Origin: Haematococcus lacustris
Taxonomy: Eukaryota; Chlorophyta; Chlorophyceae; Chlamydomonadales; Haematococcaceae
Length of the DNA stretch: 64,000 nucleotides
NCBI GenBank assembly: GCA_030144725.1
Contig: JASKMD010000003.1
Coordinates: forward strand, 14,900,496-14,964,495
Direction of reading: 5' to 3'
This document shows positions 38,213 through 50,630 of this stretch, in pieces; position 1 is the first letter of the stretch; every line of letters starts with the position of its first letter. A program made the position numbers and the translations under genes. The notes under the pieces were generated by a model. That model did not search any database and was not told the DNA's origin. It saw only the letters and a program-made list of their open reading frames with translations.

Positions 38213-41200
38213 TCAATGCCAATCACGCGATGCGAAGTGCTGCGGCAGCCCCCACGCATCAGCCTGAGGTAAGCTATCATTTGAACATGATTTGGAAGAA
38301 CCAAGAGCTGAGGCACTGGCCTGAGTGAGAGGAGTGATGGGCGGGATGGACAGGGCCTGGTACACGATCTGGTCGAACAGGTCATACACCTGCAGTTCAA
38401 TTCAGTTCAATTCAGTTCTGGGCAAGGCAGGGCAGGGCAGGACAAGGCAGGGCAGGGCAAGGCAGGGCAAGAGCAGGGCAAGGCAGAGCAAGAGCAGGGC
38501 AAGGCAGGGCAAGGCAGGTCAAGGCAGGGCAGGGCAGGGCAAGGCAGGGCAGGGCAAGGCAGGGCAAGAGCAGGGCAAGGCAGGGCAAAAGCAGGGCAAG
38601 GCAGGGCAGGGCAAGGCAGGGCAGGGCAAGGCAGGGCAAGAGCAGGGCAAGGCAGGGCAAGGCAGGGCAAGAGCAGGGCAAGGCAGGGCAAGAGCAGGGC
38701 AAGGCAGGGCAAAAGCAGGGCAAAGCAGGGCAAAGCAGGGCAAAGCAGGGCAAAGCAGGGCAAGAGCAGGGCCTACCTCAGGGGGGACAGGCCCTGGCTG
38801 CTGGCGCATGGTGCATGAGAGGGCACCATGCGCAGCCAGCCAGTCACGAAAGCTCAAGTCAGGCTGGCCCTGGCGCCCAGGTTCCAGCAGCAGGCTACGC
38901 AGCATCTCATGCCGCAGGAGGGCATGCACCTTCTCAGGATCCTGCTCCTGCCTGCGGGGCATCAGGGTGTGGGCTGGTGCCGGCACAGCAGCACCGCTTC
39001 TAGCTGTGGCCAACCCCTGGGATTGTCCTGTGGTTGGTGCCAAAGAGGAGCTTGTGTCCAAACTAGGCCACAACCATATGTCCTGGTGAGGCTTGTTAGC
39101 TGGTGGGACTTCCCTCATTCACTACACTGGGACACAAGCTTACAAGTCGTAGGTGAAGAGCGGGCATGGGGACAGGGCGGTATGGGGTTGGAGTGGTGGG
39201 GGGCTGCCACCTTGACCCTGTGGAACCTATGCGCTGCATGGTAACCAGGGTCACGCTGCAGGCTGTGAAAATACACAAGTGCTGGGGTACTTTGTGCCGG
39301 GGTACTTTGTGCGGGGTACAGTGACCCGACGCTATGCAGCCCGTAGCCGTTTGCTAGGCTTTTTTAGCTCTGCCAGCCCCTGCCATGAACATCACCATGT
39401 GACACTGTGTGCGGGTGTCTGCGTTGATAGGGCCGCCATAATGTGCCATGATGTCCCTGAACAAGTCACACAAGAGCGCTGATGACCCTGGAAGTGTTAA
39501 GTGCATTGGGGAGAGCGTGCAGCTCCCCCTGGAGATGTGCAGCTAGAAGGGTCTGGAGGCTCTGTCTGCCCCTGGCAAGAGCTACAACCTGCTCCATAAC
39601 CAGCTGCCTGAGGCCAGGCAGCGGTCACACAGGGCAGCAGCTAGAAGGAGGTCTGGGCCCACAACCACCCCTAGGGCCTAGTAGTTAAGCAGGTCGTCAG
39701 CCTTATAAGCATCAAGCTGTTAGTTTGTTTAAGGAGCCCAGTGGTCAGGAAGGGGAGGTGCCACCAGGGACGGGGTTTGTAGTCACCAAGGATGCACCTA
39801 GAAAGCTGTGGCCAGGAAGGCTGCAGTGGAGGAAGATCAAGCACGAGCAGCACCCTGTTCCGTGCTTCACTCGGGGAGTTGTCTGTGGACGCTTTCATGC
39901 TTCAACCTTCTGACCCTTGCCTGCTGCCGGTGACAGAGGCACAGAGTGAAAGGTGTTGTATTGGAAGGTGGTGGAAGGCACAACCTGCTGGCCCCAGGCC
40001 AAGGTCCAGGCTGGGTGCCTTTGCTGTATGGGTGAGGCTCCACCGCAATGTGCAGAGCTGCTCCAGAACACCCTGTCCTCACACCTCTTGTGTGCTACGC
40101 AAAGATGGCCACACCTCCCCTCCACGACACATGCAACATGGCACATGCATCTCGTCTTATTGCTGCGCCCCATGGGTGTGCCCCATGGCACGCCACAGCG
40201 CAACTGGGGCAGTTGAGTGTCTGCTGCATGGGCGGAAGGCAGCAATTGAGGACAGTGTGGTAGGCACAGACTCCTATGGCCGCCTCTCAGTGCATCTCAT
40301 ACTCATGTGCCAATGTGGAATCGGGGTACCTAGAGGCCGCAGGTGCTGCTGGAGAGAGTGTGTGTGGCAGGGGCGTGGTTGGCAACACTGATGCCGGCAG
40401 GCCAATACACTACTCGCAAGGAGAGGTGGTGTTGGGCACAGGCACGTGTATAGCCGCCCATAAGTGCAAAGACTCATGTGCCACACCACCTCCCTTTGCA
40501 TGGGCCAAGTGCGTGAGCATAGTGATGGGCAAGGAGTTTCATGGCAGCCAGACTTGTTAAGCAGCCACGGGGTGTGTGAAAGAATGTGGAATTTCAGTCT
40601 AGACCTCATGCCCTGGAGCTGACCCACAGTGGACAGGGCACAGCAGCAAATGGTGTTCCTGCATGGCTCTGTGTGCCCTGGCTGTAGGGGGTTGGCTAGG
40701 CAGGCTGCACAGCCCACGGGTGGGGGTCACCCGGAGTGGCCCTCTGCAGCAACCACACACTCTCTCACCCAGCCTCTGACCTCCCCCGCACCCTTCAGTG
40801 TGCTGGGCCCGCCCGCCCCACACTCACCTCACCAGCCGATCAGCCAGCGTAGCAAACCTTGACATTAAACTGGCACTGACGACGAAAGGCTGGCTGCCTG
40901 GCCGCTTGCGCAGCTGCACTGGAAACTCCTGGCCATCTGGCCATGACACTGAGGGAGGCAAGCTGGGGCGCCCTTGGGTGTTGCTGGGGCCTGTGCCATG
41001 GCCTTCCCCTTGGCAGCCTGCATCAGGGGCTCCTGCACACCAGGTCATGCAGTGAGCTCAGAGCCACAGTCGGTGAGGTAGGGTTGCATGAAGGCGCTCA
41101 GCTGGCAGCTATACAGGCTCAACTGCTTAAATAGGCCCAGCTGGCACCAGGATAGGCACATTCAGGAAGCCTGGGGATTGGACAGCAGATCGTGAATACC

Positions 41201-44200
41201 ATGTAGTGATGATGTTGATGCTAGTGAGCACACACAGATCATCCCTGCAGCAGCGCTGCTTAGGGAGTAGGTCCTGGGAACGTGAGCCTGGTGAGCGGAT
41301 GCTGGGTCGTGTCGGCAGCATGCTGGCAGCACGGCCTCGACAGGTACTAGCCTGGCTGCAGGTACCTAGCTAGGCAGCTGCAGTGCTCACAGCGCAGCTG
41401 CAGAGGCCTGTGCACCCAGGCTAGCCAGGGAGCATGGCCACCGCAGATTACGAGCCAAGCCAGGGGTCAGGGTCAGGGCCAGGTGTCAGGGTCAGGGGCT
41501 ATGCCAGGGGCAACCCACCTGTGCCCTCCAGCAGCTTCTTCAGGCCTGCCAGGCTGCACAGCCCATGTGGGTCACGTGGAACCACTCGCAGCAGGCTCTG
41601 CAGCTCCACCCCTGCCGCCGCAGCATACAGCAGGCCTTAAGAGGCGTCAGCATGCCACAGGAGACCACAACAGCGCAGCCTGTCAGTGTTTAGTACTTCT
41701 CACACTCACCATCATTCCGTGTACTAGGACACAAAAGTATGAAATGCATGCAAAGAATGGGCATGAGGATGGGGCGACATGGGGTTGGAGTGGTGGGGGG
41801 CTGCTACCTGGACCCTGTGACCCCCATGGCCTGGGTGGTTTGACCATGGTGACTCAGGGCCAAATGCTACAGGCTCTGTCATGGGGCTTTGGAGGCAGAA
41901 CCAGGGCAGCTGATGGTCTTGTACTCAATGTGCGGATGCAACATTAAAGGTGCTGTGCCGCTGGGCCTTGGTGCTGCGCTAGGGTGCTGCGCCGCTGGGG
42001 TGTGCCAGCGCAGCAGCAAGCTGTGGCATGGCTGGACCAGCTCAAGAACACGCCACTGGCTGGTGATAGCGCAGTACCTGCTGCATCTTTGACAGTGCAT
42101 CCATCTAGTCGTCAGCAAGCCGGTTGGCTGCTCACAGAGTTCCAGGCGCTCCAGTGTGGCAGACCCACATGCGCTATGACCATGCGCCTATCTTCATGGA
42201 AGGGTAGGGGCTCTCAAGGCTAGGTGCTAGAGGCAAGCGCTGCTGCTGCTGCCCACAAGCTGGTAGGTCAGGTCTCAATTCATCAGTAGCCAAGGACAAG
42301 GCTGGCTAGGTCAAGGAGAAGGGCCTGAGCTCATACGACAACACCCAACAGCCTGTAAGCGCTGCTGCTGGAGCCATGCAGGTGGTGGTGCGGGTGCTAA
42401 TGCTCGTGCCTTCGCTGCGCTAGGCCTGGCAGGCATGCGTCCTACCTGAGAGGAAGATGCCTGTGCTGCGCAGGCTCGTCACCAGCTGCTCCTGGTGCAC
42501 GTACCCAGAGCCTTGCGGGTCCACCTCCTGAGGTCATCAATGGTAGCAGCAGCAGGATGGAGGGGGCGGTGCGTGGTGAGTTCAGGCAGCTCATGGCTTG
42601 TGACCAGCATGGCATTCTCAACCCTAGCCGCTCATCGCCAGGGCCACACAGCCTGCACACAGCTTCATTTGCTAGCGGTACATAGCTGCAGATTCATAGG
42701 TGGTCATTTGTCTTTGCAGCTACAGCCATTGCTCAGCTTCCGGCGCGACTACAGACTTGTGCCAAGGACTTGTCTGGGTCTGGAGATGGTGAACAACAGA
42801 GCCAGAAAGGGGTTCAACAGAGCCTGGCTAGCACACCCTGGCTGGCTTATCTTGTTGCCTTTATCGAATGACCATAGCATTGCAAAACAAAAGTATCACT
42901 TGCGTACGTAACACCTAACTGAACAAAGGGGAGGACAGGCAAACAAAACTCATTCAACTTGGAACAACATGTTTGACTGTGGATAATCTCACTCAGCTAC
43001 TCCAAACAAGCTGAAGCATCCTCGGTCGCACCTTTGATGACTACCAACCCCACTCCGGTGGCACTCTTTCCCCCTAGACCACTGGGCACCTCATCAAAAC
43101 CGCTTGCAATGCCAGTGAGATTGTGTGGCCGATGACGCTACAGTTGTATTGTAGCTGAGTAAGGTTACCCACAGACGACATCTTGTTCCATGTCAAACCA
43201 GTTGTCATCCCTGTGAGAGAGGGAGTGACATTGGCATGACCCTTAGCTGACCCTCAGCTGACAGACCACAATGACCGGGCCTGCAGGCCTCCACACACAC
43301 CTCAAGAGCCTCCTGGATGCGGGGCAGAGCAGGTGCGAGCTTTTGAATGACGCCTTGGGGAGTGCTGACACGTTGAACACACAGGACAGGGGCACAGAAG
43401 CAGCTCAGGCAAGACACAGGCAGGGAGCCTGCAACAAGCAAGCCTGAGCTGTGGATGATTGCAGAGTTAAGACTGATGACAGACCAATAGCGTCAAAATA
43501 TTGTAGGTGTGCGCTTGTGTTGAGTGCCTGGGAGGTATGTGTGTGAATTGTCAGCTCCATCGCTACCAGGTACGGCCCTGATGTTTGATAGCCCATACCT
43601 CATTAATCAGTGCAAATGCAACTTGCACTATGCACAAGTTACACATACCTCCCTGACAAACAAAACTCGTTCAACAAGGAGCAACATGTTTGACTGCGGG
43701 TAATCTCACTCAGCTACTACAAACATGTTGTAGCATCCTCGGTCGCACCCTTGACGACTGCAAACCCCACACTGGTGGCACGTTCGTGGGCAAACCCCAT
43801 GACCACTGGGCACCTCATTAAAACTAGCAGCTTAACGCTTGAAAGGCTAACAGCCTGTGCAAACTACTAGGGCCTATGCATTTTGCTGGTTCCCAGTCTG
43901 TCTCGACGTGCCCTCGCTGCAGGGCCTGATCCAGACCCACCTTTCCAGACGTGCAAACATGTCTGGTGATGATTGATGTAGAGTAACTGTGTGTCCAATG
44001 TCCTTGTAGGGCAAGTCGGGCAAGTCCTTCCATGTCCAGTAATCCTGAAATGACATGTCGAGCACTAACTTCAGTAACAGCAGCGGGCTACACTGCCAGC
44101 ATATCAGCATGGCAGGCATGTGCGGACTGCATACGAGGTTCAGACCCACTGGCGAACCTTTTCCTGCGGCTTCGGGTAGTTCGAGGTGTACTCTGAGGAG

Positions 44201-44277
44201 AACAAACGGGCATCCTGATGCACTCGGGCAGAGTCCTGAAGCACTGATTTCTTCAGTGAGCCAGCTAGAGACGCCAT
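38213..44277 (-). CDS. Unassigned host gene, about eight exons
   Basis: Exons that join in phase: 44277-44158 (start MASLAGSLKKSVLQDSARVH), 44044-43941 (DYWTWKDLPDLPYKDIGHTV), 43364-43301 (TPQGVIQKLAPALPRIQEAL), a possible 27-base exon 42104-42078, about 41640-41519 (GVELQSLLRVVPRDPHGLCS), 41017-40828 (FPVQLRKRPGSQPFVVSASL), 38951-38777 (QEQDPEKVHALLRHEMLRSL) and 38389-38213 (VYDLFDQIVYQALSIPPITP, stop TGA). Phases agree across most joins, supporting one gene; the 5' border of the 41.6-kb exon and the last exon's end are unsure. No signal peptide or membrane span seen. I do not recognise the family. Introns contain two family B Fanzor insertions, a LINE-free repeat block (39.9-40.45 kb) and an AGGGC-type tandem repeat. 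Confidence 0.6.
38405..38770. repeat. GGGCAAGGCA-type tandem repeat in intron
   Basis: About 365 bases of CAGGGCAAGG, CAGGGCAGGG and CAAGAGCAGGG units, in the last intron of the unassigned minus-strand gene. Degenerate rather than perfect. Confidence 0.9.
39265..39290 (-). repeat. Short relic of Fanzor family A 5' end
   Basis: GTGAAAATACACAAGTGCTGG matches the family A 5' end at 22064-22085 and the reverse complement of the intronic copy start. Only about 22 bases are shared, followed by a GGGGTACTTTGTGC duplication. It may be a truncated end or a conserved target-derived motif. Confidence 0.4.
39940..40450. repeat. Diverged copy of the duplication-arm block
   Basis: Shares GAAAGGTGTTGTATTGG, GCACAACCTGCTGGCCCCA and GGTCCAGGCTGGGTGCCTTT with 36985-37070, and GTTGGCAACACTG-TGCCGGCAGGCCA with 36895-36920, in the same order reversed. 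An intron-located third copy of the block found in both duplication arms. Confidence 0.6.
42935..43230 (+). mobile_element. Fanzor family B MITE with both inverted ends
   Basis: Left end GACAGGCAAACAAAACTCAT, right end ...CATCCCTGTGAGAGAGGGAG, each with the shared inner block around ACTCAGCTAC/GTAGCTGAGT in opposite orientation. About 295 bases, no coding sequence. The two halves match 11834-11990 and 11424-11545. Located in an intron of the unassigned minus-strand gene. Confidence 0.75.
43655..43885 (+). repeat. Fanzor family B 3' end, solo copy in intron
   Basis: From GACAAACAAAACTCGTTCAA to CTACTAGGGCCTATGCATTT, equivalent to 11834-12030, so it includes the last codons of the Fanzor gene. 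No other part of the element is attached. It lies in the intron before exon 43364-43301 of the host gene. Confidence 0.75.
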
Positions 44278-45245
44278 CTTGTAGCAATGTACCTCTAGAA
44301 CGTATTTACATGTAATAACATGAGTAGTTATGTACCTCCAGAACGTACATACATGAGTGCAGTGGGAGGGCAACCTATAAGACCCTGCAACCTATAAGAC
44401 CCTCTTGCTACTCCAAAACAAAGCAAGAGTTGTGATCTAACACAGGCTGCGAGCTCGTTACTTTACAGGCAACTGCTAGCGTGCCTAATGCACAGTTCAG
44501 CTCCGTGTAGGCACAGACATGTGGTGTCTGTGCCAACATGACTAGCTCAAGCTCCTATACGGTATACCGCATGCTCAAACACATCCCCTTCGTGCGTGGT
44601 TCAGTGTTTTATGCTGTGGTTGGCTCACTGTAGCTGGATGTCGTCGCCACTTGCGCCGCCAACTGCTAGGCTAGCTAGGCTAGCTAGTTGGGTAGTACTT
44701 AGTAGGGTTACGTATTAGCTATGTACAGCCCTACTTATTAGACCCTACTGATTTGATATGTACATTGTACAGCGCCGTTCTCCCAAAAACGATGTAATTG
44801 AGCCTATAGCATGAAAACGTTCCTGTTCAGGCCTTTGAAGAGCCATTGGCATTCCCAGCCCGTGGACATCAAAGCTGGCTATAGACATCCACAGCCTAAG
44901 TACGCCACTTCTGCATTCTTTGTATGACAATTTGCACCGTATGATGCTGGCTGGTGCCCGAGTCGTACGGCGATTTGCTGTTGGGCTATAGTCCAGGGCC
45001 AGAAAAGATGACGTTGGCCTGCACGGGGTTCAGCGGCTCTCCTTGCCTCTCGTGCTTGCAGCGGCTGCAGAGCAGTCAGGCCACTAGAATACATTCTCCA
45101 TCCATCGAGCGCTTCCGGGAATAAGCGGGCGCTTACAGCTCTCACGGTGAGCTTCATTTTCAAGCGATTTCTTCTACCAGCCGCCTTCCTTAGCAGGATG
45201 TTGCACACATTTCGCTTTTGAGCATCCGCAGTGCTTCAGCTCGCG
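44278..45245. promoter_or_regulatory. Divergent intergenic region
   Basis: Nearly 970 bases between the minus-strand gene start (44277) and the plus-strand Gln-rich gene start (45246). It has a lower GC content than the window average, a duplicated CAACCTATAAGACCC at 44370-44400, and GCTAGGCTAGCTAGG repeats near 44667-44690. Both promoters must lie here. No specific factor site can be assigned. Confidence 0.4.
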
Positions 45246-46007
45246 ATGAAGGATGATCAAAACGCCGGTGCAGCTGAAGACACCCCAGCGTCGCAGGAAT
45301 TGGGAGCTGCAGCAGGACACGAGCCCTCCTTCAGCAGACAGCAACTGCAGCAGCAATTGCAACTGCAGCAGCAACTACAGCAGCAGCAGCAGCCACCACA
45401 GGCTGTGCAGCAGCAGCAGCAGCTGCCGCCGCCACCACAGGCTGTGCAGCAGCAACAGCAGCCATATTCTTTGCCTGCCAATCTTCCCCCAGGGTCATTA
45501 GTGTACATCACAACTGGCAGCAGTGCCGCGGCGCAGCTGCAACCTATGAGCCTGGAACAGCTGGTGCAGCTGCTGGCGGCTACTAGTTCCTCCAGCAGCC
45601 AGGGCCCCCTTGCTGTGAGCAGCACGGCAACCCAAGTTAAAGAGGAGCATACTGGTGCCCGGGGTCAGGTGCCAGGGCTGGCTGCCCAGCTGCAAGCTCA
45701 CCAGCCTCTGCCGCTGTCATCGTTGCATGTCCAGCAGGCCCAGCACCTGACTCAACACCTGACTCAGCCACCCATTCAAATGCTTTCACAGCAGTCTCAA
45801 TCCCTCATGCCCGACCTACAACTGCAGCAGCAGCAGCAGCTGGTGCAACAAAACATCCAGCTGCTGCAGCTCATGCAGCAGCAGCAACAACAACTCATCT
45901 CCCTGCAGCAACAGCAGCAGCAGCAGTCGCTAGGATCACAGTCATCAAAGCAGGAGCCCAAGCAGCAGCCCCACCAGCTGCAGCCCCACCAGCAGCCACA
46001 GCAGGAC

Positions 46008-46051
<44 letters not shown>

Positions 46052-47900
46052 CCAGCAGCCCCAGCAGCAGCAGCATACAGCAGAGCTGGCTACAGAGTCA
46101 CTGTCCCATGACAGCGGAGGGCACGGCAGTCAGAGTTCTGGCTCGCACCTGCCACTGCGGCCACGCACTGCACCACAACGCCAGCCCGACCTGCTGCAGG
46201 CCTCTGCGGCGCCGCACGGCACCATGACTGGCAGCGCACGAGGCATAGGTGGTGGAGGGAGGGCGGGCATGGCTTCAGGTTGGCCGCCCATGCAGTTTGC
46301 CCCCAGCCACCCCGCCGCCACCTCCCAGCAGCCGCAACCAGCCCAGCTGCCTGCTGGAACCCTGCTCAGCCTACCAGCAGCAGCCCTCGGCCCTAGTGCC
46401 CCCATGGGTGCCAGCCATGGTGCAGGTGCCCCTGTGTTGCCTGTGACAGGCCCCTTGGCAGCCGAGGCAGCTGCGGCGGCCTTCAGCCAGGAAGGCATGG
46501 AGCAGGAGGCTCCTGTGGAGGCAGGCCAGGTGAAGGTGGCCAGGCTGCCTGATGGCCGGGTGGTGCTCCTGGAGGCCCTGGGGCTGACGGAGGATGATCT
46601 GTTCCCACCAGACCTGCCTAGGGCCGGCTCAGGGGGGCCTGAGGGGGGGCCAGCCCTGCAACCGCTGCAGCCCCAGATAGCAGTGGCCCAGTTCATCCCT
46701 GTGCCACCCCAGCTGCTGTCCCAGCTGCTGCGCCTGTCTCATGAGGACACCCCGCCAGGCCTTGCAGAGCTGATGCCTGGCATGGTAAGAGCAGCAGGAG
46801 GGGGGACCAGCCAGCAGGAGCAACAGCTGGTAGGACAGGGGCCGGGGCCGCAGGGGCAGAGGCAGGGTGAGGCAGTGAAGGTTCAGGGGCAGGGTTCATG
46901 GCAGCCTCCCCTGGGGCTGTCTTGGTCAAGCCCTGCTGGGCACACCTCCGCCCCCCACATGCTCCCCCAGCTGCCCCCCCAGCAACCCCAGCAACCCCTC
47001 TCCGCAGCCACGCTCACCTCCCAGCCCTCCCGCCTCTACAACTCCACCCCCCCTCACTTCACCTCCCTGCCTCCCATCCCCGGAGGCACACTGGGCGCCC
47101 TGCCATCCAGCCAGCAGCCACCCACCCGCAGCCTGACCCACCTGCAGGGGCCTGCAGCACCCAGCTTGTCAGCCAGCTTCCATCAGCCTGGCCCCTGGAC
47201 CCTCCCTGCAGGCCCTGGCCCTGGCCCTGGCCCCTTTAGGCCCAGACAAGCTGGCGAGGCTGACATTCTTGGCCAGGTCTGGCCTGCCGCCCCCGCCCCA
47301 TCACAGCAAGCAGGCTGGCACCCAGGCGGCCTGGGAGGTGCACTGCACGGTGTGGGGCAGCAGGCCGGCGTGCTGCCTACCCAGCAGCAGCAGGAGGAGG
47401 AGCAGCAGCAGCAGCAGCATGGGGGGGATGGGGGGCGCCAGCCGCGCCAATCCCGCATGGAGCTGCTGGCCATGGCCGCTGCCCTGGAGGGCAGCAGCGC
47501 TGGGAGCGGAACCAGCGGTGGCAGCCAGGGTGCCAGCGGGAGCGCCGGGGCAGTGGTTAGTACGGGCCCGCTGCAGTCAGCTGCTGCCCATTCTAGCGCC
47601 CCTGCCAAGCGTCTGAGGCACAGTCAGGCGGGCGCTGAGGAGGAGAGGAGTCACAGCAGCCAGCAGTGGGCCGGCACAGGTGATGGGGCGGGTCACACAG
47701 CACAGCTGTCAGGGTCTGAGCTGCTGGCACAGTTGGAGCTGTCCAGCTCAGCCGCAGCGGGGCGCAGCCGTGCTGGGTCCCGGGGCAGGGGTGCAGATGG
47801 GATGGATGCTGGGTCTGCCCTGCTCCAGCGCCTACGGCTGCAGCAACAGAGGGAACAGCTGAAGGAGCAGCTGAAGCTCCAGCGGCAGCGGCAGCTGTAG
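45246..47900 (+). CDS. Glutamine-rich protein, possible transcriptional regulator
   Basis: One uninterrupted frame of about 884 residues from ATG 45246 (MKDDQNAGAAEDTPASQELG), with a stop shortly upstream. The first 300 residues are dominated by poly-Gln tracts (longest near 46013-46048) with a Leu/Gln coiled-coil-prone stretch. A more ordered central segment reads VKVARLPDGRVVLLEALGLT, EDDLFPPDLP and LSQLLRLSHEDTPPGLAELM. A Pro/Ser-rich region follows, then KRLRHSQ (basic) and a C-terminal helix LLQRLRLQQQREQLKEQLKL. No DNA-binding domain is visible. Composition resembles algal transcription cofactors, but the function is inference. Introns cannot be excluded where GTAAGA occurs at 46784. 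Confidence 0.7.
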
Positions 47901-49640
47901 CAGGATCAGGAACTGGCAACAACAGCAGGAACAGCATTGATGGCAGTACCAGTAGCAGCAGCAGCAGCAGCAGCAGCAAGTTCAGCATAGCAGGGTCGTG
48001 TACCTGTCAAGAGCTGCCTGCCACTGTGCAGACATTTCCCTTGCTTGTGTGACCGACGGGACTGGCTTGCACAGTTGGGTTGTCAGTTTGTCAGTTGATG
48101 CCTATGATATGCAATCCCTCACCCCTGAGCCCTTGTCATATTCATCACTCTGTGCCACCACCTGCTTGCCAGCGCACTATCACACATGCGGGAAAGTAAG
48201 TAGAAGGCTCTTTGAAGGAGACCTAGGATGCCTGGTCTTGGCGGTGAGGGGGGGCTGTAGGTTAGGCTGTGCGCGGGCAGGTGGTAGTAGTGGTGGTGGT
48301 AACAGCTGCAGCATTGAACGATGGTAGTAGGTATTGTGCCAAAGCGTTTCAGCCATGAACTGCTGGTGATGGACGCATGTGGCCTCACGCCGCGAGGAAG
48401 AGGACATCACACAATCTCACTCAGAGCATTACGTTCAGGGTCACAGTGCAGGATGTCAGCTGCTGAGTAGCTGCTGCTGCTGGCTGGAGTGGTATCGTGT
48501 GGCTGACGTTGTGAAACATGAGGCAGCCAGGGAGGATGGTGGAGCACCCCAGCCAGGGTCTTAGGGTGTTGGAGAGGCAGGAGGCAAAGCAGGCGGGGCC
48601 AGACAGGGGCTCCCTGCCTTTGTTGTGCGAGGTGGCAGAGGGGGGTCTCGCCTAATGCATCACTTGGCCATGATGATCACTTGCTGCCAGGGGAGCCTCG
48701 CAGTTGTCACAAGGTGCAGCAGCAGCAACACCTGGCTATGCTTTCATGGAGCCGGATTATGTTCATCTCACACCTTCACCACATGAATTTGATGCACTCT
48801 CATCGCGCTCTCACACACAAACATACATGCACACACATGTGCACATGCCTGGCCCTGACATGTTGATCATGATTATGCCAGGCGCCTTGCAACGCATCAG
48901 CCATGCAATGGGACCACCTTTGAAGCTCTATGGTATCATTGCAAGGTGCAAAGCAGGCAGTGGATGTATACTTTGCCGTGGGCCCCATTTTTGCGCATGC
49001 TGCTTTGGTGGCGGGGAGTGGAAGCGGGTGCAGTACAAGGCGGTAACATGTGATGTCGAAAGCTGTTTTAATCATGGAGTGCATGTTGCTGGCTCCCGGC
49101 GCCACTTGCGCTGCCACCTGCGAAACAGCCTTGTCACGCACGTTCACCCAGTCCTGGCCTGGCCAGCCTGGGTTTGGCATGGCTGGGCGGCCATCCCATC
49201 TGCACAGCCTCAGTGGGACGTGGCCCTGGGCCGACTCCATGGCGGCGAATGGTGAGCGCGGCTACACGCTGTCCCAGACATAGAACCACATATGTGCACT
49301 GGCGCTTGGACCACGGTGGCAGGGGCCCACCACCCAGCCCCCTCACCCCAAATCTGCGTTGGTGCTCCTGAGTGCCCATCAGGACCTTTGCCCCGGCCAG
49401 GGACACTGAATTCTTGAGCCTGCCAGCGAAGAGGGCGTATTTCTAGATGCTGTCTCTATATGCGTGCCAACATTGTCCACCATGTTGCTGTCCGTTAGCT
49501 AGCGTGGGCCCGCTTTCAGGTAGGCGCGGAGGTCGGGGTGCGCGGCCAGCACGGCAGCGACTGCTGCGCTTGGCTGAGCTTGCTTATCGGCTCCAGGCAA
49601 GCCGCGGCACAGCTGCAGGTTCCTGCAGCTTAGGTCCGGG
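47901..49640. other. No recognised gene
   Basis: Downstream of the Gln-rich gene. Contains CAG repeats (47955-47978) and GT-rich stretches but no TGTAA close to the stop and no recognisable exon. Readings in 48.7-49.3 kb lack gene-like composition. Confidence 0.35.
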
Positions 49641-49654
49641 AGGTCAGCCTCAGA

Positions 49655-49900
49655 TCAGTCTGTGTGAATGAGCTGGCCGTGCTCGTCGAGCTGAACGGTG
49701 AAGGTGAACAAGTGGCGCACAAGCAACCCCAGCAGCATGCTGCCGAGCACTGCCCGCTCGCTGCAAGCCTGCACCGCGACCAGGAATGCTTCCCACCGCT
49801 CTTGCCGGGGGTGCCCGGTGAGGAGGCCTAGCTTGCATTTCCTTGCGTGATAACTGTTATCTCTGTCGCGGGCATCGCGGGCCTCTCCGCCAGCCTTTCG
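49655..49900 (-). pseudogene. Element-derived ORF fragment, copy 1
   Basis: Diverged homologue of 50091-50400. Shared features on the minus strand: the run coding for K-C-K-L ... L-T-G then W-x-A-F-L and a C-S-E-R-A-V-L segment. It has accumulated substitutions. Family not recognised; occurrence as two nearby copies suggests a mobile element. Confidence 0.35.
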
Positions 49901-50090
49901 ACTGAGCTGCGCCAGGCTAAGCTCTGGCTGTTGTGCCTCGCGGTCGGAAATGTCCTAGACGGTCGAGAACGGCCGTAAACATTACTAGGTCGATGTCGAA
50001 TTCTTCCGGCACGGGCGCAGGTACACCCACATCTGTACGTTTTTCCTTGCTCGTCATAACCGGTACCAACGCGACGCGACTACAACTACT

Positions 50091-50400
50091 TCAACATCCT
50101 TCAATTTGGACTATTCCAACATCTTCTAACACGGGCTGGCCGTGCAGGCTGAGTGGGTCGGCTACGTGAATGGTACACAAGCCGCGCACGAGTAAGCCCA
50201 GCAGCAGGCTAGCTGTCACCACCCGCTCGCTGCAGGGCTTCACTCGTGGCTGCACGGCGTCGGCCAGGAAGGCATCCCAAAGCTCTTGCGGGAGGTGGCC
50301 GGTGAGGTGGGCTAACTTGCATTTCCTGCCGTGGTATGTGTTGTCCATATCGCGGGCAGCGCAGGCTGCTTCGGAAGCCTTTCTATGGCGCTCCGCTTCG
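50091..50400 (-). pseudogene. Element-derived ORF fragment, copy 2
   Basis: Minus strand: MDNTYHGRKCKLAHLTGHLP, QELWDAFLADAVQPRVKPCS, ERVVTASLLLGLLVRGLCTI. The frame is open and gene-like over about 85 residues and extends 5' in frame to about 50400. I do not recognise a named family. Its neighbour at 49.7 kb is a diverged copy. Confidence 0.4.
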
Positions 50401-50630
50401 GTGAGGTATGTTTGTTCTCTTTTTTTGGGTTAGTTTTGTTTTTCGCATTTATAAATCAACACTTCTTGCGCCAAGGCATGAGGGCAACACACCCACGAGT
50501 CCTAGTGAATGCTAACCAACTTATTGCCTCGGACATGTGAAGGTGGCTAGTGTTTACATACGCTGCTTACCCTATCAAGCACCGTGGCATTGTGTGCGTT
50601 AGCAGCCTGACATAAAGCTGTCTTTTGACA

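Noticed and set aside
44879..45208. Minus-strand 109-residue ORF upstream of the Gln-rich gene
   Set aside because: Lies in the presumed 5' UTR/promoter of the plus-strand gene, has no recognisable motif and no splice-linked partner; treated as chance.
48704..49255. Plus-strand 183-residue ORF
   Set aside because: Histidine- and methionine-rich from CACACA repeats, no motif, and opposing frames are open too; not considered coding.
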